Below are positions 63,760 through 64,000 of a stretch of DNA of 64,000 nt, piece by piece. Made by a program: the position numbers and the translations under genes. Source of the DNA: Stutzerimonas kunmingensis (GTDB taxonomy: Bacteria; Pseudomonadota; Gammaproteobacteria; Pseudomonadales; Pseudomonadaceae); NCBI RefSeq assembly GCF_900114065.1, contig NZ_FORS01000007.1, forward strand, positions 124,001 to 188,000, given 5' to 3'. The notes below the pieces were generated by a model. The model was given only the letters and a program-made list of their open reading frames with translations. It ran no database searches and was not told where the DNA came from. The stretch's first letter is position 1; each line of letters opens with the position of its first letter.

Positions 63760-64000
63760 TCAGTCGTCACTGACGATATGGTGCTCGCCCCAGCGCGGCA
63801 GCATGTCCTGCGGGATATTGAGCAGATTGAGGATGCGCGCTACGACGAAATCGACCAGATCATCGATGGTCTGCGGCTGGTGATAGAAGCCCGGCGAGGC
63901 CGGCAGGATGGTCACCCCGAGGTTGGATAGCTTGAGCATGTTCTCAAGGTGAATGCTCGAATAAGGGGCCTCACGCGGTACCAGGATCAACTGGCGACGT
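63760..64000 (-). CDS. ubiX: Flavin prenyltransferase UbiX (partial, 5' end outside window)
   Basis: UbiX prenylates FMN to make the cofactor of UbiD-type decarboxylases in ubiquinone synthesis. Only the C-terminal about 80 residues are in the window; the reading frame is open to the edge. The [16 protein letters not shown] segment and [23 protein letters not shown] are the family signatures. Coupled to the YceK-type gene by a 1-bp gap. Confidence 0.92.
   Translation of the reverse strand, partial: RRQLILVPREAPYSSIHLENMLKLSNLGVTILPASPGFYHQPQTIDDLVDFVVARILNLLNIPQDMLPRWGEHHIVSDD

Overview
The window is a 64 kb stretch of GC-rich gammaproteobacterial chromosome. Gene content, gene order and protein sequences point to a Pseudomonas relative of the Stutzerimonas (P. 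stutzeri) type. It is almost all core genome. I see no insertion sequence, prophage, integrase, CRISPR array or rRNA operon. Several blocks match what I recall of P. aeruginosa gene order (zapE-trpS; clpB-pgeF-rluD/bamD-pilSR; ygiQ-nicD-alr-dnaB-rplI-rpsR-rpsF; rnr-purA-hisZ; the hflC to queG block), joined in a different order.

Layout. 1-12 kb: DNA repair (ada, tatD, nfi), a chemoreceptor with a FliA-type promoter, ampD-ampE (peptidoglycan recycling and beta-lactamase signalling), a GlxA-type regulator, zapE, trpS, a small hydrolase and zapG. 12-17.6 kb: nadC, a 425-bp gap with a strong promoter and a structured leader for a DUF1631 gene, a 57-codon DUF3094 gene, an NDH-2-type dehydrogenase and a tRNA-Asn/Pro/Lys cluster. 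17.8-26.8 kb: clpB with a sigma-32-type promoter, pgeF-rluD divergent from bamD, a small PP0621-type protein, then pilS-pilR. 26.9-36.2 kb: a DUF2333 protein, two diguanylate cyclases resembling GcbA and NicD, a CtpL-like chemoreceptor preceded by a likely Pho box, and ygiQ. 36.2-46.8 kb: alr, dnaB, the rpsF-rpsR-DUF2232-rplI operon, a PAS hybrid kinase, and rlmB and rnr. 47-61.5 kb: two identical tRNA-Leu(CAG) genes, purA, hisZ, and the superoperon nnrD-tsaE-amiB-mutL-miaA-hfq-hflX-hflK-hflC on the minus strand, with queG divergent from it. 61.5-64 kb: a divergent second-type FtsH protease, a YceK-type lipoprotein and the 3' part of ubiX, which runs off the window.

Functionally the window combines cell-envelope maintenance (ampDE, amiB, bamD, alr), RNA and protein quality control (hfq, rnr, clpB, hflKC, FtsH-like), and surface or biofilm decisions (pilSR, two c-di-GMP cyclases, two chemoreceptors). 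I found no convincing wholly new multi-gene system. The best leads are the paralogous FtsH module, a three-half-site Pho box before the CtpL-like receptor, a GcbA whose first receiver domain has Glu where the phospho-Asp should be, and the structured leader before the DUF1631 gene.
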